A DNA stretch of 41,417 nucleotides from CANHEE01 sp043777755 (GTDB lineage Bacteria; Bacteroidota; Bacteroidia; Chitinophagales; Saprospiraceae), in the NCBI GenBank assembly GCA_043777755.1, contig JAYWHK010000318.1, positions 1 through 41,417 on the forward strand, given 5' to 3'. A program made the translations under genes and the position numbers. The notes under the pieces are model-generated. The model ran no database searches, was not told where the DNA came from, and was given only the letters and a program-made list of their open reading frames with translations. The stretch's first letter is position 1. Each line of letters opens with the position of its first letter. Shown here in pieces: positions 40,791 through 41,417 of the stretch.

Positions 40791-41300
40791 TTACAATATT
40801 TTTTCTAAAGTATTGATATTTCTCATAGTAGTCACACTTTTATATTTTGCTTTTGCAATTGTTTTTGCAAAAGTAGTATGAAGCGTACTGCCTTTTTCGA
40901 CTTTCCAATAAATGCAATTTTCACCAAAAGTGATTTCTTCATTCATTTTTTCTGAGAGTATTTTCAACTCTTCCAAAACATTCTTTTTTTCTACAAAAAT
41001 AACATAAGCGTGGTGCGTATCGCTTTGTTCAAAAGGATAATTCTTGATAATTCCTGAGAGGTTTTCATGTAAAGATAACAACACAAAAGCCTCATAATGA
41101 AACGTTTGTGTTAATTTTTGTTCTATGGTTAATTTTGTATCAGCCATCTCAGAATTGCTCTCAAAAACAACGTTACCTGTTTGTAAATATGTTTTGACAC
41201 TTGAATAATTCAAATCTTCAAAAGCCGCTTGCAAATCACTCATTTTTATACGAATGTTGCCAACGTTGATACCACGAAGGAAAGCAATGTATTTTGCCAT
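40791..41300 (-). CDS. DUF1697 family protein
   Basis: This 169-residue protein shows the DUF1697 pattern MAKYIAFLRGINVGNIRIKMSDLQAAF, VKTYLQTGNVVFESN, LTQTFHYEAFVLL, and near the end ENCIYWKVEKGSTLHTTF and KYKSVTTMRNINTLEKI. Its function is not established. I chose Met 41300 because it starts the family motif; an earlier in-frame Met (41402) would add 34 unrelated residues from AT-rich repeat DNA. It is the first gene of a two-gene operon with the dehydrogenase. The remaining bases, 41301-41417, hold no gene; the word CACGGATTTTCACAGATT at the very end is typical of dispersed Bacteroidota intergenic repeats. Confidence 0.88.
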   Translation of the reverse strand: MAKYIAFLRGINVGNIRIKMSDLQAAFEDLNYSSVKTYLQTGNVVFESNSEMADTKLTIEQKLTQTFHYEAFVLLSLHENLSGIIKNYPFEQSDTHHAYVIFVEKKNVLEELKILSEKMNEEITFGENCIYWKVEKGSTLHTTFAKTIAKAKYKSVTTMRNINTLEKIL

Positions 41301-41417
41301 TCTATTTACATTAAAAAAAATCTTACTGTAAAATATTAAGTGATGCTTCAAAATTAGCACACGAATTATCGCAGATAAAATCAATAAATTGATTTTACTC
41401 ACGGATTTTCACAGATT

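Overview
The window is AT-rich chromosomal DNA of a member of the Bacteroidota, probably of the Cytophagia/Cytophagales type; I cannot name the genus. The grounds are type IX secretion (T9SS) sorting domains of types A and B, a PorP/SprF protein next to a protein with SprB-type repeats, a TonB-dependent receptor with an N-terminal carboxypeptidase-regulatory-like domain, many TAnnTTTG promoter -7 boxes (the Bacteroidota sigma-A type), and almost no Shine-Dalgarno sites. I found no tRNA, rRNA, CRISPR array or insertion-sequence transposase.

Layout. 1-6.2 kb: a small T9SS cargo protein, a candidate structured RNA, a muconolactone-isomerase-like protein and a 1345-residue T9SS cargo protein. 6.2-19.8 kb: the leucine genes leuA, leuC, leuD and leuB lie in this order on the minus strand, but every junction has been pushed apart by accessory DNA. 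leuA/leuC holds a HigA-type antitoxin, a broken Uma2 gene and a membrane protein. leuC/leuD holds a decayed GxxExxY gene between long inverted repeats, and an intact Uma2 gene. leuD/leuB holds a complete diversity-generating retroelement (DGR), a lone nucleotidyltransferase and a toxin-antitoxin pair. A hairpin repeat of one family sits at each junction. 20-28 kb: a helical-repeat protein, an SprB-like/SprF-like operon and a jelly-roll-like protein. 28-41 kb: class IV aminotransferase, arginine-decarboxylase-type enzyme, DUF5672 protein, TonB receptor, FIST protein plus cytosolic histidine kinase, Rpn-family nuclease plus M23 peptidase, and DUF1697 plus 3-hydroxyacyl-CoA dehydrogenase.

The most interesting system is the DGR at about 8.2-13.3 kb. 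A plus-strand operon encodes an exported DUF4384-like protein, an exported caspase fused to a C-terminal formylglycine-generating-enzyme (C-type-lectin) fold, an HRDC accessory protein and a DGR reverse transcriptase, followed by the template repeat (TR). Over 128 aligned bases the variable repeat (VR) at the end of the caspase gene differs from the TR at 23 positions. All 23 are adenines in the TR and none of the 94 non-adenine positions differ, which is the signature of adenine-specific mutagenic retrohoming. Fifteen codons of the lectin-like head are altered. The design suggests a protease whose binding surface is diversified. Several 33-bp palindromes (15-bp arms, 3-nt loop) are scattered through this island, and one is inserted in frame inside the reverse transcriptase gene.

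Everything here rests on reading the sequence by eye. Family names come from recognised motifs, not from a database search.
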